Assembly: GCF_050231725.1 (NCBI RefSeq) | Contig: NZ_CP077172.1 | Coordinates: 1,550,001-1,614,000 of the forward strand | DNA length: 64,000 bases | Direction of reading: 5' to 3' | From: Fusobacterium nucleatum_L | GTDB taxonomy: Bacteria; Fusobacteriota; Fusobacteriia; Fusobacteriales; Fusobacteriaceae | Shown: positions 9,554-19,505 of the stretch, piece after piece | How positions within the stretch are numbered: the stretch's first letter is position 1 | Layout of the letters: every line of letters begins with the position of its first letter | The notes under the pieces: generated by a model | Databases searched by the model: none | The model's input: the letters and a program-made list of their open reading frames with translations, nothing else | What the model was told of the DNA's origin: nothing | Translations under genes and position numbers: made by a program

Positions 9554-12319
9554 CTATAATTCTATTATTTTTTCAGCCATTTCTCTAAATGTATCGTCGT
9601 GAGTAACTATTATACTTTGCTCTAAGTTGTTTAAAATTTCTCCCACATACTCTGCAAGTAGTTTTTTTCTTTCAGTATCAAGATTATTTGTAGGTTCATC
9701 TAAAATCATAAATTTAGAATTAGTGAAATATTCCGTCATAGTTCCTCTTATTGCTATTGCAACAGAAACTTGCTCTCCTCCTGATAGTTGCTCAAAGGCA
9801 ATCTTTCTTTCCTGCCCTACTAAATATACAGCATACTTATCTTTTTCTTCATTACTCCATTCAATTCTTTCAGTTCTACCTGTAATCTTATTAAAATTAA
9901 CACTTGCAATATTGCTAATACCACTAAGCATATATTTAGAAATAGCTCTACCCATTTGTCCTACTTCATTTCTTATTAAACTAGCCTTATTAAATTTATT
10001 TTCTAATTTTTTAAATTCAATAAGCAATTTTTTTTGTTTTTCTTCTTGTGAAGATATTTTTTCTAATATTTTCTTATAGTTTTCAATTTTTTCTTGTGAT
10101 GAACCTAATTTTTTATTGATTTCATTTAATTCATCTTTAATAGTATCATATTTTTCTTTAAGTTCCTCTATTTTTATATTTTTTATTTTATCTTCTAAAT
10201 TAAATACCTTTTCTTTTAATAAATTCTTATCAGTCCTTAAAGAATATAGCTCTTTAATATTTTTATTTATTTTTAGAAGTAAATTTTCCAAATCTTCTGC
10301 CAAAACATTATTTTTTAGATATTCATTATAAGGATTTTTTAAATCATCAAGTTTATTTTCAAAAGTTTTTATTTCTAATTTTATGCTCTCAATATTTTTA
10401 TTTGTATCCTCTTTGATTTTCTTTGAATACTCATCAATTTCTTTTAAATTATTTTCTATTGAGTTTTGATTTTTTAAAATCTTTTCCTTTTCTATTTCTA
10501 AATTTTCAAGAAGATTTTTTAAATTTTCTATTTTTTCATCTAAGTTTAAATTTCTAAGCTCAACTTCCAATTCTTTTTTCTCTTCTCTTAGCATTTGACT
10601 ATTTTGAAACTCTTGATTTTCAATAAGTTTTTGAATACCCATATCTAAGTTTTTAATATCTAATTCAATTTCTTTTAAATTAATCTCTTCATTTTTTAAA
10701 GAAAGTTCTAAATCTTTTATAGACTTTTCAAGTTCAAAATATTGTTTTTTCTTATCTTCAAAACTTACTTTTTCAACTAGAACTTGAGTTTTTTCTTCTA
10801 TGTTTTTTTTCAAATTTTCTAAATCTTCTGTTTTTATAGAAATTTTAGAAGAAAAATAATCTTCAGCTTCTTTATCTTCTAAGTTTTGACATTTTTCATT
10901 TAAAAATGGACAAATCTTATCTGAGAGTTCTTTACTCGATTTTTTCAGGGTTTTTATTTCAGTTTCAAAAATAATTTTTTGTTTATCTAAAAGTTTTAAT
11001 TCTTTTTCAAGTTCTTGAAAATCAGATAATTTTTTTTCAAGTTCTTCAATATTAATTATTTTAAATAAGTCATTTTTAGAAACTAATTCTTTTTTTAGAA
11101 TATCAATTTCTGTCGTTTTCTTTAATTTATCTTCTAATTTTTTATCTTTAAAATTTTCTAATTTTTCTAATTTATCAAGCAAATTTATATATTTTTTTAA
11201 TTTTAAATCTAAGTTTTCTTCTTTAATTTTAAGATTAGATATTTCACTTTCTAAATTTTCTTTTTTCTCAGAATTTTTAGAAATATTTTCTTCTAAATTA
11301 ATAATATCATTTTTTAAATTTTTATTAGATAGTTCTAATTTTTCAATATTATTTTGATATTGAATATTTAATTTTTGCTCTTCCAATAAATTATCAAGAT
11401 GTTCTCTTAAATCTTTTAATCTATTTTCAATTTCCAAGTATTCAAGATAAGATTTTTCAGTTTCTTTAACAATTATTTTTGATTTTTTTGCTTGTTTTGC
11501 TTCAATAATATTTTCTTTTAAAAGACTTAAATATTTCTTTATTTTATTTTCTTCATCTTTAATATTTTTAACTAAATTATTTAATTCTATTTCTGTTGTT
11601 TCATAGTTTTTTATTTCATTTTCTAAATTTTTAGATACAACATTAATATTTTTAAATCTATCTTGTAAATTTTTTTCTACCTCTTTTTCTTCTTTAAGAA
11701 AATTTGTAATCTGTTCTTTATCTTCCATATTTTCTTTTAAAAAAGTTATTTCTTTGTCTAAATCTTTTACTTTTTCTTTATATTTATCAACAGCTTCCTT
11801 TAAAAAGCTATCATACATTTCTTTATATATCTGAGTATTAAAAATCTTATTAAATATTTCTTCTCTATCCTTTGGTTTAGCCTTAAAGATATTTATAAAT
11901 TCATTTTGCTTAGCAATAACTATATTTTCATAAGTTTCTTCAAAACCTTTTTTTATTCCACAAAGTTCTTCTAATTTCTCTTGTATATCTCCATCATATT
12001 CAGAACCTATCATATCTTTTAAAGTTTGTTTTTTAGGTTTTGTTTTAAAAAATTCAGTTTTTAAATTATATTCTCTACCATCATTGGCTATAAAATCTAT
12101 ATCTACCTTTGAAGATTTTTCACCAAATTTGATATAACTTTTCCCTGTTTCCTTACCACTTCTATCCTTAGTATTAAACATAACTGTACTAATAGCTTCA
12201 AGTATAGAAGTTTTACCTCTTCCATTCTTACCTAAAATAAGGTTTACTCCTTTGGTAAATTCAACAGTTATATTAGAATGAGAACGATAATTTTCAAGTT
12301 GTACTTTTTTAATTATCAT
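9554..12319 (-). CDS. sbcC: SbcC, ATPase subunit of the SbcCD nuclease
   Basis: SMC/Rad50-like ATPase that works with SbcD to open and cut hairpins and protein-blocked DNA ends. The N-terminus has Walker A GKNGRGKTS. The centre is an extremely Glu/Lys/Leu/Asn-rich coiled coil of over 600 residues, interrupted by a zinc-hook motif CPFLNEKC. The C-terminus has the ABC signature LSGGEQVSVA, the Walker B segment MILDEPTNNLD and a His switch (VTHDD). ATG 12325 and ATG 12319 are both possible; 12319 is preferred because the GGAGGTGA site then lies about 8 nt upstream. It overlaps sbcD by about 11 bp. Confidence 0.95.
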   Translation of the reverse strand: MIIKKVQLENYRSHSNITVEFTKGVNLILGKNGRGKTSILEAISTVMFNTKDRSGKETGKSYIKFGEKSSKVDIDFIANDGREYNLKTEFFKTKPKKQTLKDMIGSEYDGDIQEKLEELCGIKKGFEETYENIVIAKQNEFINIFKAKPKDREEIFNKIFNTQIYKEMYDSFLKEAVDKYKEKVKDLDKEITFLKENMEDKEQITNFLKEEKEVEKNLQDRFKNINVVSKNLENEIKNYETTEIELNNLVKNIKDEENKIKKYLSLLKENIIEAKQAKKSKIIVKETEKSYLEYLEIENRLKDLREHLDNLLEEQKLNIQYQNNIEKLELSNKNLKNDIINLEENISKNSEKKENLESEISNLKIKEENLDLKLKKYINLLDKLEKLENFKDKKLEDKLKKTTEIDILKKELVSKNDLFKIINIEELEKKLSDFQELEKELKLLDKQKIIFETEIKTLKKSSKELSDKICPFLNEKCQNLEDKEAEDYFSSKISIKTEDLENLKKNIEEKTQVLVEKVSFEDKKKQYFELEKSIKDLELSLKNEEINLKEIELDIKNLDMGIQKLIENQEFQNSQMLREEKKELEVELRNLNLDEKIENLKNLLENLEIEKEKILKNQNSIENNLKEIDEYSKKIKEDTNKNIESIKLEIKTFENKLDDLKNPYNEYLKNNVLAEDLENLLLKINKNIKELYSLRTDKNLLKEKVFNLEDKIKNIKIEELKEKYDTIKDELNEINKKLGSSQEKIENYKKILEKISSQEEKQKKLLIEFKKLENKFNKASLIRNEVGQMGRAISKYMLSGISNIASVNFNKITGRTERIEWSNEEKDKYAVYLVGQERKIAFEQLSGGEQVSVAIAIRGTMTEYFTNSKFMILDEPTNNLDTERKKLLAEYVGEILNNLEQSIIVTHDDTFREMAEKIIEL

Positions 12320-13475
12320 CTTCATTCACCTCCAAAGTTTTATCAAACAATTCTAAAAAACTATCTCTATCATCATTTGAAAATAATTCTTTAAGTCTAC
12401 CAAAACTTTTAGAGAATTTTTCCATTTCAGAGATATTCCAAGTATTTATCAAATTTTTTTCTAATTCATCTATGCTTAAATCAGAATTATTTTCTTCATT
12501 AGCTCCAATATTTAAAATATTTTTAATTAGAATATGTGTTTTTAAAGCTCCATTCTTTTCAGCAATATTTTCTAAGCTTTCAGTATTTATATAGTCATTG
12601 TTATTTAGAGATACAGAAATAACTAAGATTTCTTCACCAGTTAAATTTAATTCTTTAACAAAATTTTCAAACTCATCTTCTAAATTTGAAAAATTAGTAT
12701 ATGAAAAATCTTTTTTAATTCTTTTTCTATGTTCTAACTCTATAAATTCATAGTTTAGAGTGTCAGTATCAAATAAGATAAAGCCTTTTTTATCAGATTT
12801 TTCATTTTGGATATTAGAAAACTCCAAAGAACCTGAAACAAAGAAGTAAGGTTTTTCCTTTGGATAAGTTGTAAATGAATGTATATGTCCACCTGCAATA
12901 TATATAGCCTTATCTCTAAATAAATCTAAAATAGAAGTTGAAACCAGCCCAGGTAAAGTATTTGTACTTCCAGAAATTCCAGTATGAACTACAACTATAT
13001 TTTTTTCTTGGGGATTTAATTTTTCAGAAAGTTTAGTCAAGGCTTCATCTATCATAAAACCAGGATAGCCTACTGGATAAAAATTTATATCATCTATTTT
13101 TAGATAATTTTTTTCCTCAAAATCTTTATTATAGTAAAAAACTTTTAAAATATTTTGTTCTTGTAGATATTCAAGCCAAGACTCTTCTAAAATTCTAGAA
13201 TTATCGTGGTTTCCTTCAATAGCTATTATATCTTTTTTGATATTATCTCTTAGTCTTTTAAATAAATATTCAGTTTTAGAAAGTATATCAGGATTAATTT
13301 CTTTTTTATCAAAAATATCTCCTGCAATCAAACATACATCAGGTTTTATTTTCTCTACCTTATCAATAAAAGTTGCAAAAGCATTAAAAAAATCCATATA
13401 TCTTTTTTTGACATAGTTTTTATTTCCACTAAACCTTTTACCTAAATGTAAATCTGAACAATGTACTATTTTCAT
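12309..13475 (-). CDS. sbcD: SbcD, nuclease subunit of the SbcCD complex
   Basis: Mre11-like metallophosphoesterase, the Mn-dependent nuclease partner of SbcC. Motifs in order: HCSDLHLGK (about residues 4-12), AGDIFD (about 56-61), EGNHDN (about 90-95), VVHTGISG and GGHIHS (about 190-195). These are the five metal-binding blocks of the family. ATG 13475 is preferred over 13490: GGGGGATACA precedes it, and it overlaps the stop of the helicase gene as ATGA, which suggests coupled translation. It overlaps sbcC at the 3' end, as expected for a complex made in fixed ratio. Confidence 0.95.
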   Translation of the reverse strand: MKIVHCSDLHLGKRFSGNKNYVKKRYMDFFNAFATFIDKVEKIKPDVCLIAGDIFDKKEINPDILSKTEYLFKRLRDNIKKDIIAIEGNHDNSRILEESWLEYLQEQNILKVFYYNKDFEEKNYLKIDDINFYPVGYPGFMIDEALTKLSEKLNPQEKNIVVVHTGISGSTNTLPGLVSTSILDLFRDKAIYIAGGHIHSFTTYPKEKPYFFVSGSLEFSNIQNEKSDKKGFILFDTDTLNYEFIELEHRKRIKKDFSYTNFSNLEDEFENFVKELNLTGEEILVISVSLNNNDYINTESLENIAEKNGALKTHILIKNILNIGANEENNSDLSIDELEKNLINTWNISEMEKFSKSFGRLKELFSNDDRDSFLELFDKTLEVNEDDN

Positions 13476-16231
13476 TGTATCCCCCAACAATAGTTTTTAA
13501 ATTCACAAATCCCACAAATATTTTGATTATATGGAATTTTCTCAAATTTCTTATCCAAAATATCTTGAACTGTTTTATTTATATTTTCTAAATCTTCTTT
13601 TAAATCTTCATCATCAATAAGAATTTCCTTTTTAGGCTCATCTTCTTCCAAATAATATAGATAAGTTTTTATCTCCTTACCATATTTTTTTTGAAGAAGT
13701 AACTTATATAGTGATAATTGTTGCCTATAATTAGAAGAAAACTCAAATTCATTATATTTTCCTGTTTTAAAATCTATAATTTTAATTTCATTTTCATCTT
13801 CTAAAATTAAATCTATTTGTCCATATAGAGTATAATTGTCTTCAACTCTAAATTCAGAGGCTTCAACTTTCTTTATATATTTAAAATTATCTTTTTCATC
13901 TTCAATATATTTTTTTACAATATCTATTATTCTCTCAACATTGTTATCTAAATCTATATTTTGAAATTTATAGATATTTTTCACTAAATTCTCTACATAG
14001 TTATCAGAAAAAATCTCTTGTTTTTGTAAAAATGATTTATTTATATGTTCTATTGCCTTGTGAGTTATTATACCTAAATTAAATACCTTTTTATCGAAAG
14101 TTGAGTATTCTTTTTCTCTCACTAAAAAATATTTCATAGGGCAATATCTATAAAGCGCAATGTCAGTTGTATATGATAAGATTCTTCTCTCATCTTTTTT
14201 ACTAACTTCATCTAAATTTATTTGGTTTATATCAAAGTGTAAACTATTTACTCCACGAACTGAATAGAAAAAAGGTTTAAAATTTTCAGATACCCCTTTT
14301 TCATAACAACTTAAAATTAATAAATTTTTTGCTCTACTAAAAGCTACATAAAATTTTCTATAAAAATCAAAATATTCTTTGTCTATCTCAGAAATTCTAG
14401 AATTTGAATTGATAAGTCTATCTATACTTGTCTGTCTTGATAAATCTCCACTTACATTAGGTTTAGAATATAATGAGAATACAATAACTACTGGAAATTC
14501 TAAACCTTTTGATTGGTGTATAGTTAAAAATGGGATACAATCATTAGGGTAATCTTCCTCAGAAAAAATCTCATCAACTCTTGACTGTTTTAAGATTTCT
14601 AAATATTTTGTGAAAAAATATTTAATTATAGAAAAATCATCTTCAATACTTATTTTTTTAGAATGTACATATTTTTGAAAGTTTTTAAATATCTTACTAA
14701 GTATGGCTAGATTATGATTAGCTCTTGCTTCAACAGAACCTTCTTCTTTTAAAACATTCTTATAATAAGAAAAATTTAATAATTCATAAAAAATTTCATT
14801 TAAAGAGTTAAATTTATATTCAGAAATATTTTCAATTTTTTCTTTTATCCAAGTTAAAAATTCATTATCTTTTCTGATTTCTAATCTTGCTAAATCCAGA
14901 CACTCTAATAAATATATATTAAGTGCTTCTTCTGGAAAATATTTTTTAAAACAAGCTAAAATAACTCCAAAAGTTAATTTTATTTCATACATTTCAAAGA
15001 AAACTTTTGTTCTTGGAGAATATACTTCAATATTTTCTTTTTTTAAAGCATCTTCCAATTTTTTTGCAGACCTATCCTTGAAATGTGAAAATAAAACAGC
15101 AATTTGATTGTAGTTTGTAATCTTATTATTTTGTTTTAATTTTTTTATAAAAGCTACAGTATTTCTGATATTTTCATCTAAGGTACTTCCAGAAATATGA
15201 AAAACATTGGAAGTCATATAGTTATTTTCTCTCATTGATACTATATTTTTTTCAAATCTATTTCCACGCCAATTAATAGCATTAATCCAATTATTATTAA
15301 ACTCAACTATGTCATTTACTGAACGATAATTTTCCTCCAATACTATACATTTACATTTATCATTAGAAAAATATTTAGAGAAGTTTAAAATATTTTCTGC
15401 ACTTGCTCCTCTAAATCTATATATAGACTGGTCTTCATCTCCTACAACACAGATATTTTTTTTGTTTTTTGAAATAGAAAGCAATATTTTTTCTTGAATT
15501 TTATTACTATCTTGATACTCGTCAACCATAATATAATCAAAATTATTATTTATTTTTTCTAAAAAATCAGTATTATTTAAAAGCATATTTAAAAATTCTA
15601 CTTGTAAATAAGAAAAATCAACTATATTATTTTCAAAAAGTTGTTTTTCATAAAGTTTATAGGCAGCTTTTATGAAGTTTATGTAGATATCAGAAGTTTG
15701 TATTCTTTCAATATCTATTGCATTTTCATTTAAATCATTTATTTTATTTCTAATAAATGCACTCTTTTGCCAATCACTTCTATATTTATCATTATTATAA
15801 GAAAGATTATCAAAAAACTTTTGATAATCTTTTAATTCTTTATATTCTTTTAATCTTGAATAAATAAAAAAATGTTGCTCGTAATCTCCACTCATAAGCT
15901 CAAAGTTATCAAAAAAATTAGAGTAAGTGATATTTTCTTGAATAAGTCTTGTCCAAATAGAATGCATAGTCCCTAAGTATATATTACTTATGTCTATATT
16001 TTTATTTAGCTCTTCCAATCTTTCATTTATTCTAAGTTCTAATTCTTTTGCAGCCTTGTTTGTAAAAGTAGTAATCATAATTTTTTTAGCTTCTACTTTT
16101 TTAGTAAGAAGAATATTTACAGTTCTTTCAACAAGGGTTTTTGTTTTTCCTGTTCCAGGTCCTGCTATTATTACAACAGGACCATCAACAGTCTCAACTG
16201 CTTCAAATTGTTTTTTATTCAAACTTGACAT
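13472..16231 (-). CDS. UvrD-type helicase fused to an iron-sulfur PD-(D/E)XK nuclease
   Basis: A 919-residue fusion of a superfamily 1 helicase and a RecB-family nuclease, similar in plan to AddA/AdnA. Helicase motifs: Walker A AGPGTGKTKT (about residues 23-32), VDEYQDSN, GDEDQSIYRFRGA, EENYRS, TIHQSKGLEFPVV and YVAFSRAKN. The nuclease has GQIDLILEDEN then KIIDFKTGK and QLSLYKLL. A lone cysteine in YRYCPMKYF plus the terminal CGICEFKNYC supply four cysteines in the pattern of the AddB/AdnA iron-sulfur staple. Placed directly upstream of sbcD, it is probably the processing motor for double-strand breaks. No addB-like partner is visible here. Confidence 0.9.
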   Translation of the reverse strand: MSSLNKKQFEAVETVDGPVVIIAGPGTGKTKTLVERTVNILLTKKVEAKKIMITTFTNKAAKELELRINERLEELNKNIDISNIYLGTMHSIWTRLIQENITYSNFFDNFELMSGDYEQHFFIYSRLKEYKELKDYQKFFDNLSYNNDKYRSDWQKSAFIRNKINDLNENAIDIERIQTSDIYINFIKAAYKLYEKQLFENNIVDFSYLQVEFLNMLLNNTDFLEKINNNFDYIMVDEYQDSNKIQEKILLSISKNKKNICVVGDEDQSIYRFRGASAENILNFSKYFSNDKCKCIVLEENYRSVNDIVEFNNNWINAINWRGNRFEKNIVSMRENNYMTSNVFHISGSTLDENIRNTVAFIKKLKQNNKITNYNQIAVLFSHFKDRSAKKLEDALKKENIEVYSPRTKVFFEMYEIKLTFGVILACFKKYFPEEALNIYLLECLDLARLEIRKDNEFLTWIKEKIENISEYKFNSLNEIFYELLNFSYYKNVLKEEGSVEARANHNLAILSKIFKNFQKYVHSKKISIEDDFSIIKYFFTKYLEILKQSRVDEIFSEEDYPNDCIPFLTIHQSKGLEFPVVIVFSLYSKPNVSGDLSRQTSIDRLINSNSRISEIDKEYFDFYRKFYVAFSRAKNLLILSCYEKGVSENFKPFFYSVRGVNSLHFDINQINLDEVSKKDERRILSYTTDIALYRYCPMKYFLVREKEYSTFDKKVFNLGIITHKAIEHINKSFLQKQEIFSDNYVENLVKNIYKFQNIDLDNNVERIIDIVKKYIEDEKDNFKYIKKVEASEFRVEDNYTLYGQIDLILEDENEIKIIDFKTGKYNEFEFSSNYRQQLSLYKLLLQKKYGKEIKTYLYYLEEDEPKKEILIDDEDLKEDLENINKTVQDILDKKFEKIPYNQNICGICEFKNYCWGIQ

Positions 16232-16232
16232 T

Positions 16233-18425
16233 TTAATCTCCTAAAAGTCTATCTATTAGGTTATCCCCATCTTTATCATTTGAATTATTATTTTGATCTG
16301 GTATAGGAAGATTTCCTTTATCTACTTTTTCGCTTTCTGTATCAATTATCATTCCATCAGAGATATCTATACCTGAGCCACTTGTTACATTTCCATCTAA
16401 ACCAAAGATAGAGGCAATACCATTTTTATATTTAGCAGCACTCTCAACTTGAAGTCTACCTTTTCTAATAGTAAATTCTTTACTGTTAGGTCCATCTAAC
16501 AAACCAGAGTAAATATCAATATTTTGTTTTACTAAATCACCAGTTTCTAAATAGTTTTCTAGGAATTCAAATTTTCCTGGTGTGTATAGTCCTTTATTAA
16601 TAAGAGTTTGATAATATTTAGCCCACATAGGAGCAACAGCACTTCCTCCAGTTGCTTTACCATACATAGGTTTATTATCATCTCTACCGATATAACAAGC
16701 TGTTACATATTCAGGAGTTATTCCAACAAACCAAGCAGTTCTATGTTCGTTAGTTGTTCCTGTTTTACCACCTTGTTGTATAGGTTGACCTGTTTTATCT
16801 ACAACCCTTGCTCTTGAAGCTGTACCATTACCTACAACTGTTTTTAGCATAGCTGTTATGACACTTGTGTCAACCCCATCAAAAGCCTTTGTTTTTTCTA
16901 TTTCTGCAACATAGATAAGGATATCTTGATTATCTCTAATTTCTCTTATGATATTAGGTTTTACTATATAACCACCATTTACAAAAATAGAGAAGTTAGC
17001 TGCAACATTTACAGGAGTACTATCAACTGAACCAAGTGCAGCAGTTAAATCTTTAACTTCTGATGTTAACTTTATATTATCTCCAATAGATTCTTTAAAG
17101 TTATCAACAGTTATTGCATCTAGTAGTTTTACAGCTGGGACATTTAGAGATAGATTTAAAGAATTAACAAGAGTACTGTTATATGTATATTTACCGTCAA
17201 AGTTTTTAGGTGCCCATTTTCCAAAAGCTACAAAATCACTGACAACAGTAGTATAAGGCTCAAATCCATTTTGTAATGCTTCAAGGTACACAAATGGTTT
17301 AAATGATGAGCCTAATTGTCTTCTTGCCATAGTAGCTCTATCAAAGTTACCTGCTTTAAAATTTTTTCCACCAACTATTGATACAATTCCACCAGTGAAT
17401 GGATCTAGTGTAATCATAGCACCATTTATATCTTTATTTTTAAAGTATTCATAACTATTAAATGTTTCTTTAGCTACTTTTTGATATTCTAAATCAACAG
17501 TTGTATAAATTTTTAAACCTGAGGTATAAATTTGCTCTTCATCATAAATTTCAGCTAAATAATCTTCAATTATTGTTGTAAGTTCAGGATTTTTATATGA
17601 ATTTTTAGTTCTCTTATTATAAATTATTGATGTATTCTTAGGAACATTTTTTATATTTTCTTCATTTTCTAACTCAAATTTGTATGCTAGAGCCTCATCA
17701 TATTGCTCTTTTGAAATCCTTTTATCGCTATACATTTCTTTTAGAATAATTTTTTGTCTATGTAAAGCATTTTCTAAATTTCTATTTGGATCATATTTTG
17801 TAGGTCTATTTGGAATACCTGCAAGTAAAGCTGATTCTGCAATATTTAAATCTTTAGGATCTTTTCTAAAGTATTGTTCGGCTGCATTTTTTATACCATA
17901 AGAACCTGAACCGAAGTATATTTCATTTAAATATCTTTCTAAAATTTCGTTTTTTGTATAAGTTTTTTCAATTTGATAGGTTAAAATAGCTTCTTTTACT
18001 TTTCTTGAGAATGTTCTTTCAGGTGTCAAGAAAGCATTTTTAGCTAATTGTTGAGTTATAGAGCTTCCCCCTTGAGTTGCCTTGCCTCTTAAAAAGTTAG
18101 TGAGAACAGCTCTAACTATCCCTTTAAAATGTAGACCATGATGAGAATAAAATTGCTTATCTTCAATAGATAAAAAAGCTTCCTTTACATAAGGAGAAAT
18201 ATCTTCAAGTTTAGCGACTTCTCTTGCTTCAACAGATAGATTATCTATAACATTGTTATTTTTATCATAAATAATTGTTGCCATTTGAGGCTTATAATCT
18301 TCAACCATACTTTGGATATTTGGTAATTCCATCCTATATTTTAAAATTATTCCAAAAACTCCAATTGCTCCAAGAACAAATAATGTTACTATAAGTTTTA
18401 ATAAAAGAATAAATATTTTTTTCAT
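16233..18425 (-). CDS. Class A penicillin-binding protein (PBP1A-like)
   Basis: Bifunctional peptidoglycan glycosyltransferase/transpeptidase of 730 residues, anchored by one N-terminal helix (about residues 5-27). The GT51 domain shows EDKQFYSHHG with the catalytic glutamate, GGSSITQQLAKN, and ERYLNEIYFG. The transpeptidase domain has the serine motif SSFKPF, an SLN triad and KTGTT, all three active-site boxes intact. The C-terminal 70 residues are Asp/Asn/Gly-rich and probably disordered. It lies 3 bp after rlmN and 1 bp before the helicase gene, inside the long minus operon. Confidence 0.94.
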   Translation of the reverse strand: MKKIFILLLKLIVTLFVLGAIGVFGIILKYRMELPNIQSMVEDYKPQMATIIYDKNNNVIDNLSVEAREVAKLEDISPYVKEAFLSIEDKQFYSHHGLHFKGIVRAVLTNFLRGKATQGGSSITQQLAKNAFLTPERTFSRKVKEAILTYQIEKTYTKNEILERYLNEIYFGSGSYGIKNAAEQYFRKDPKDLNIAESALLAGIPNRPTKYDPNRNLENALHRQKIILKEMYSDKRISKEQYDEALAYKFELENEENIKNVPKNTSIIYNKRTKNSYKNPELTTIIEDYLAEIYDEEQIYTSGLKIYTTVDLEYQKVAKETFNSYEYFKNKDINGAMITLDPFTGGIVSIVGGKNFKAGNFDRATMARRQLGSSFKPFVYLEALQNGFEPYTTVVSDFVAFGKWAPKNFDGKYTYNSTLVNSLNLSLNVPAVKLLDAITVDNFKESIGDNIKLTSEVKDLTAALGSVDSTPVNVAANFSIFVNGGYIVKPNIIREIRDNQDILIYVAEIEKTKAFDGVDTSVITAMLKTVVGNGTASRARVVDKTGQPIQQGGKTGTTNEHRTAWFVGITPEYVTACYIGRDDNKPMYGKATGGSAVAPMWAKYYQTLINKGLYTPGKFEFLENYLETGDLVKQNIDIYSGLLDGPNSKEFTIRKGRLQVESAAKYKNGIASIFGLDGNVTSGSGIDISDGMIIDTESEKVDKGNLPIPDQNNNSNDKDGDNLIDRLLGD

Positions 18426-18428
18426 TAT

Positions 18429-19505
18429 TTAATTATCCCCTTTTTTATTTCTTTGTCTAAGTTGCCCACAAGCTCCATCTATGTCGCTACCTTTTTCTTG
18501 TCTTAGAGTTACATTAACTCTTCTAACATTTTTTAAATAATTATAGAATTTATCTATTTTTTTTGCAGAAGGTCTAGTATGTTCCACTCCTTCTACTTCA
18601 TTATATGGTATTAAATTTACAATATGATCAAATTGATGTATAAAATCAGCTAAAGCATTTGCATCTGCTTCTGAAATATTGAAATTATCAATCAAAATAT
18701 ATTCAAAAGTTATTCTTCTTTTAGTTTGTTTTTGATATTCAACTAAAACAGCTGATAAGTCTTCCAATGGGAAATTCTTATTTATTGGTATAATTTTATC
18801 TCTTTTTTCATTTATAGCACTGTGTAAAGAGATTGCAAGTTCTATTGGAATTTTATCCAGTAAAATTTTTTCTATACCTGGGACTACACCAGAAGTTGAA
18901 ATTGTTATTTTTCTTTTTGAAATATTAACCCCATTTTCATTTGAAAGTATACTAAGTGATTTAGCTAAATTATCAATATTTAAAAGAGGTTCACCCATCC
19001 CCATAAATACCAAGTTATTTAAACTTTCATCTTTTTTTCTAAGTCTTCTTTCAACTGTATAAACTTGATTTAGAATCTCACTTACTAATAAGTTTCTCAT
19101 ATATCCACTTTGTCCTGTTGCACAAAAACTACATTTTACAGGGCAACCAACCTGAGAAGAAACACAAAGTGTATTTCTTATCTCTTTATTTTTAGAGTCT
19201 CTATGTCTTAAAAGAACAGTTTCTATTGTCCCACCATCTTCTAATTCAAATAAAAATTTTTCTGTCTTGTCTATTTTTGAAACTTGGTATTTTAATAGAT
19301 TAAAAAATGGTATATAAGTCTTTTCTTTTAAAATTTCTCTATCTTTTAAAGAAAGATTAGTCATTTCATCAAAATTTCTAATAATTTTTTTATGTAACCA
19401 AATAAAAACTTCTTTTCCGTAGAATTTTTTTAAGCCTAAAGATACTAGAAGTTCTGTTAACTCTTCCTGAGTTAAATTTAAAATATTAATTTTTTCATTA
19501 TTCAT
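18429..19505 (-). CDS. rlmN: 23S rRNA/tRNA adenine-C2 methyltransferase RlmN
   Basis: Radical-SAM enzyme that methylates C2 of A2503 in 23S rRNA and A37 of some tRNAs. The cluster motif CPVKCSFC is at about residues 121-128, followed by FMGMGEPLLN, the SAM-binding KRKITISTSG, and a C-terminal GACGQLRQ containing the mechanistic cysteine. Length 358 is normal. The start codon overlaps the stop of the upstream alaX-like gene by one base, so the two are coupled. Cfr is an alternative family member, but length and context fit RlmN. Confidence 0.95.
   Translation of the reverse strand: MNNEKINILNLTQEELTELLVSLGLKKFYGKEVFIWLHKKIIRNFDEMTNLSLKDREILKEKTYIPFFNLLKYQVSKIDKTEKFLFELEDGGTIETVLLRHRDSKNKEIRNTLCVSSQVGCPVKCSFCATGQSGYMRNLLVSEILNQVYTVERRLRKKDESLNNLVFMGMGEPLLNIDNLAKSLSILSNENGVNISKRKITISTSGVVPGIEKILLDKIPIELAISLHSAINEKRDKIIPINKNFPLEDLSAVLVEYQKQTKRRITFEYILIDNFNISEADANALADFIHQFDHIVNLIPYNEVEGVEHTRPSAKKIDKFYNYLKNVRRVNVTLRQEKGSDIDGACGQLRQRNKKGDN

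Noticed and set aside
9627..10331. Plus-strand frames within sbcC
   Set aside because: Antisense to the repetitive coiled coil; Ser/Phe/Leu-rich and without ribosome sites.
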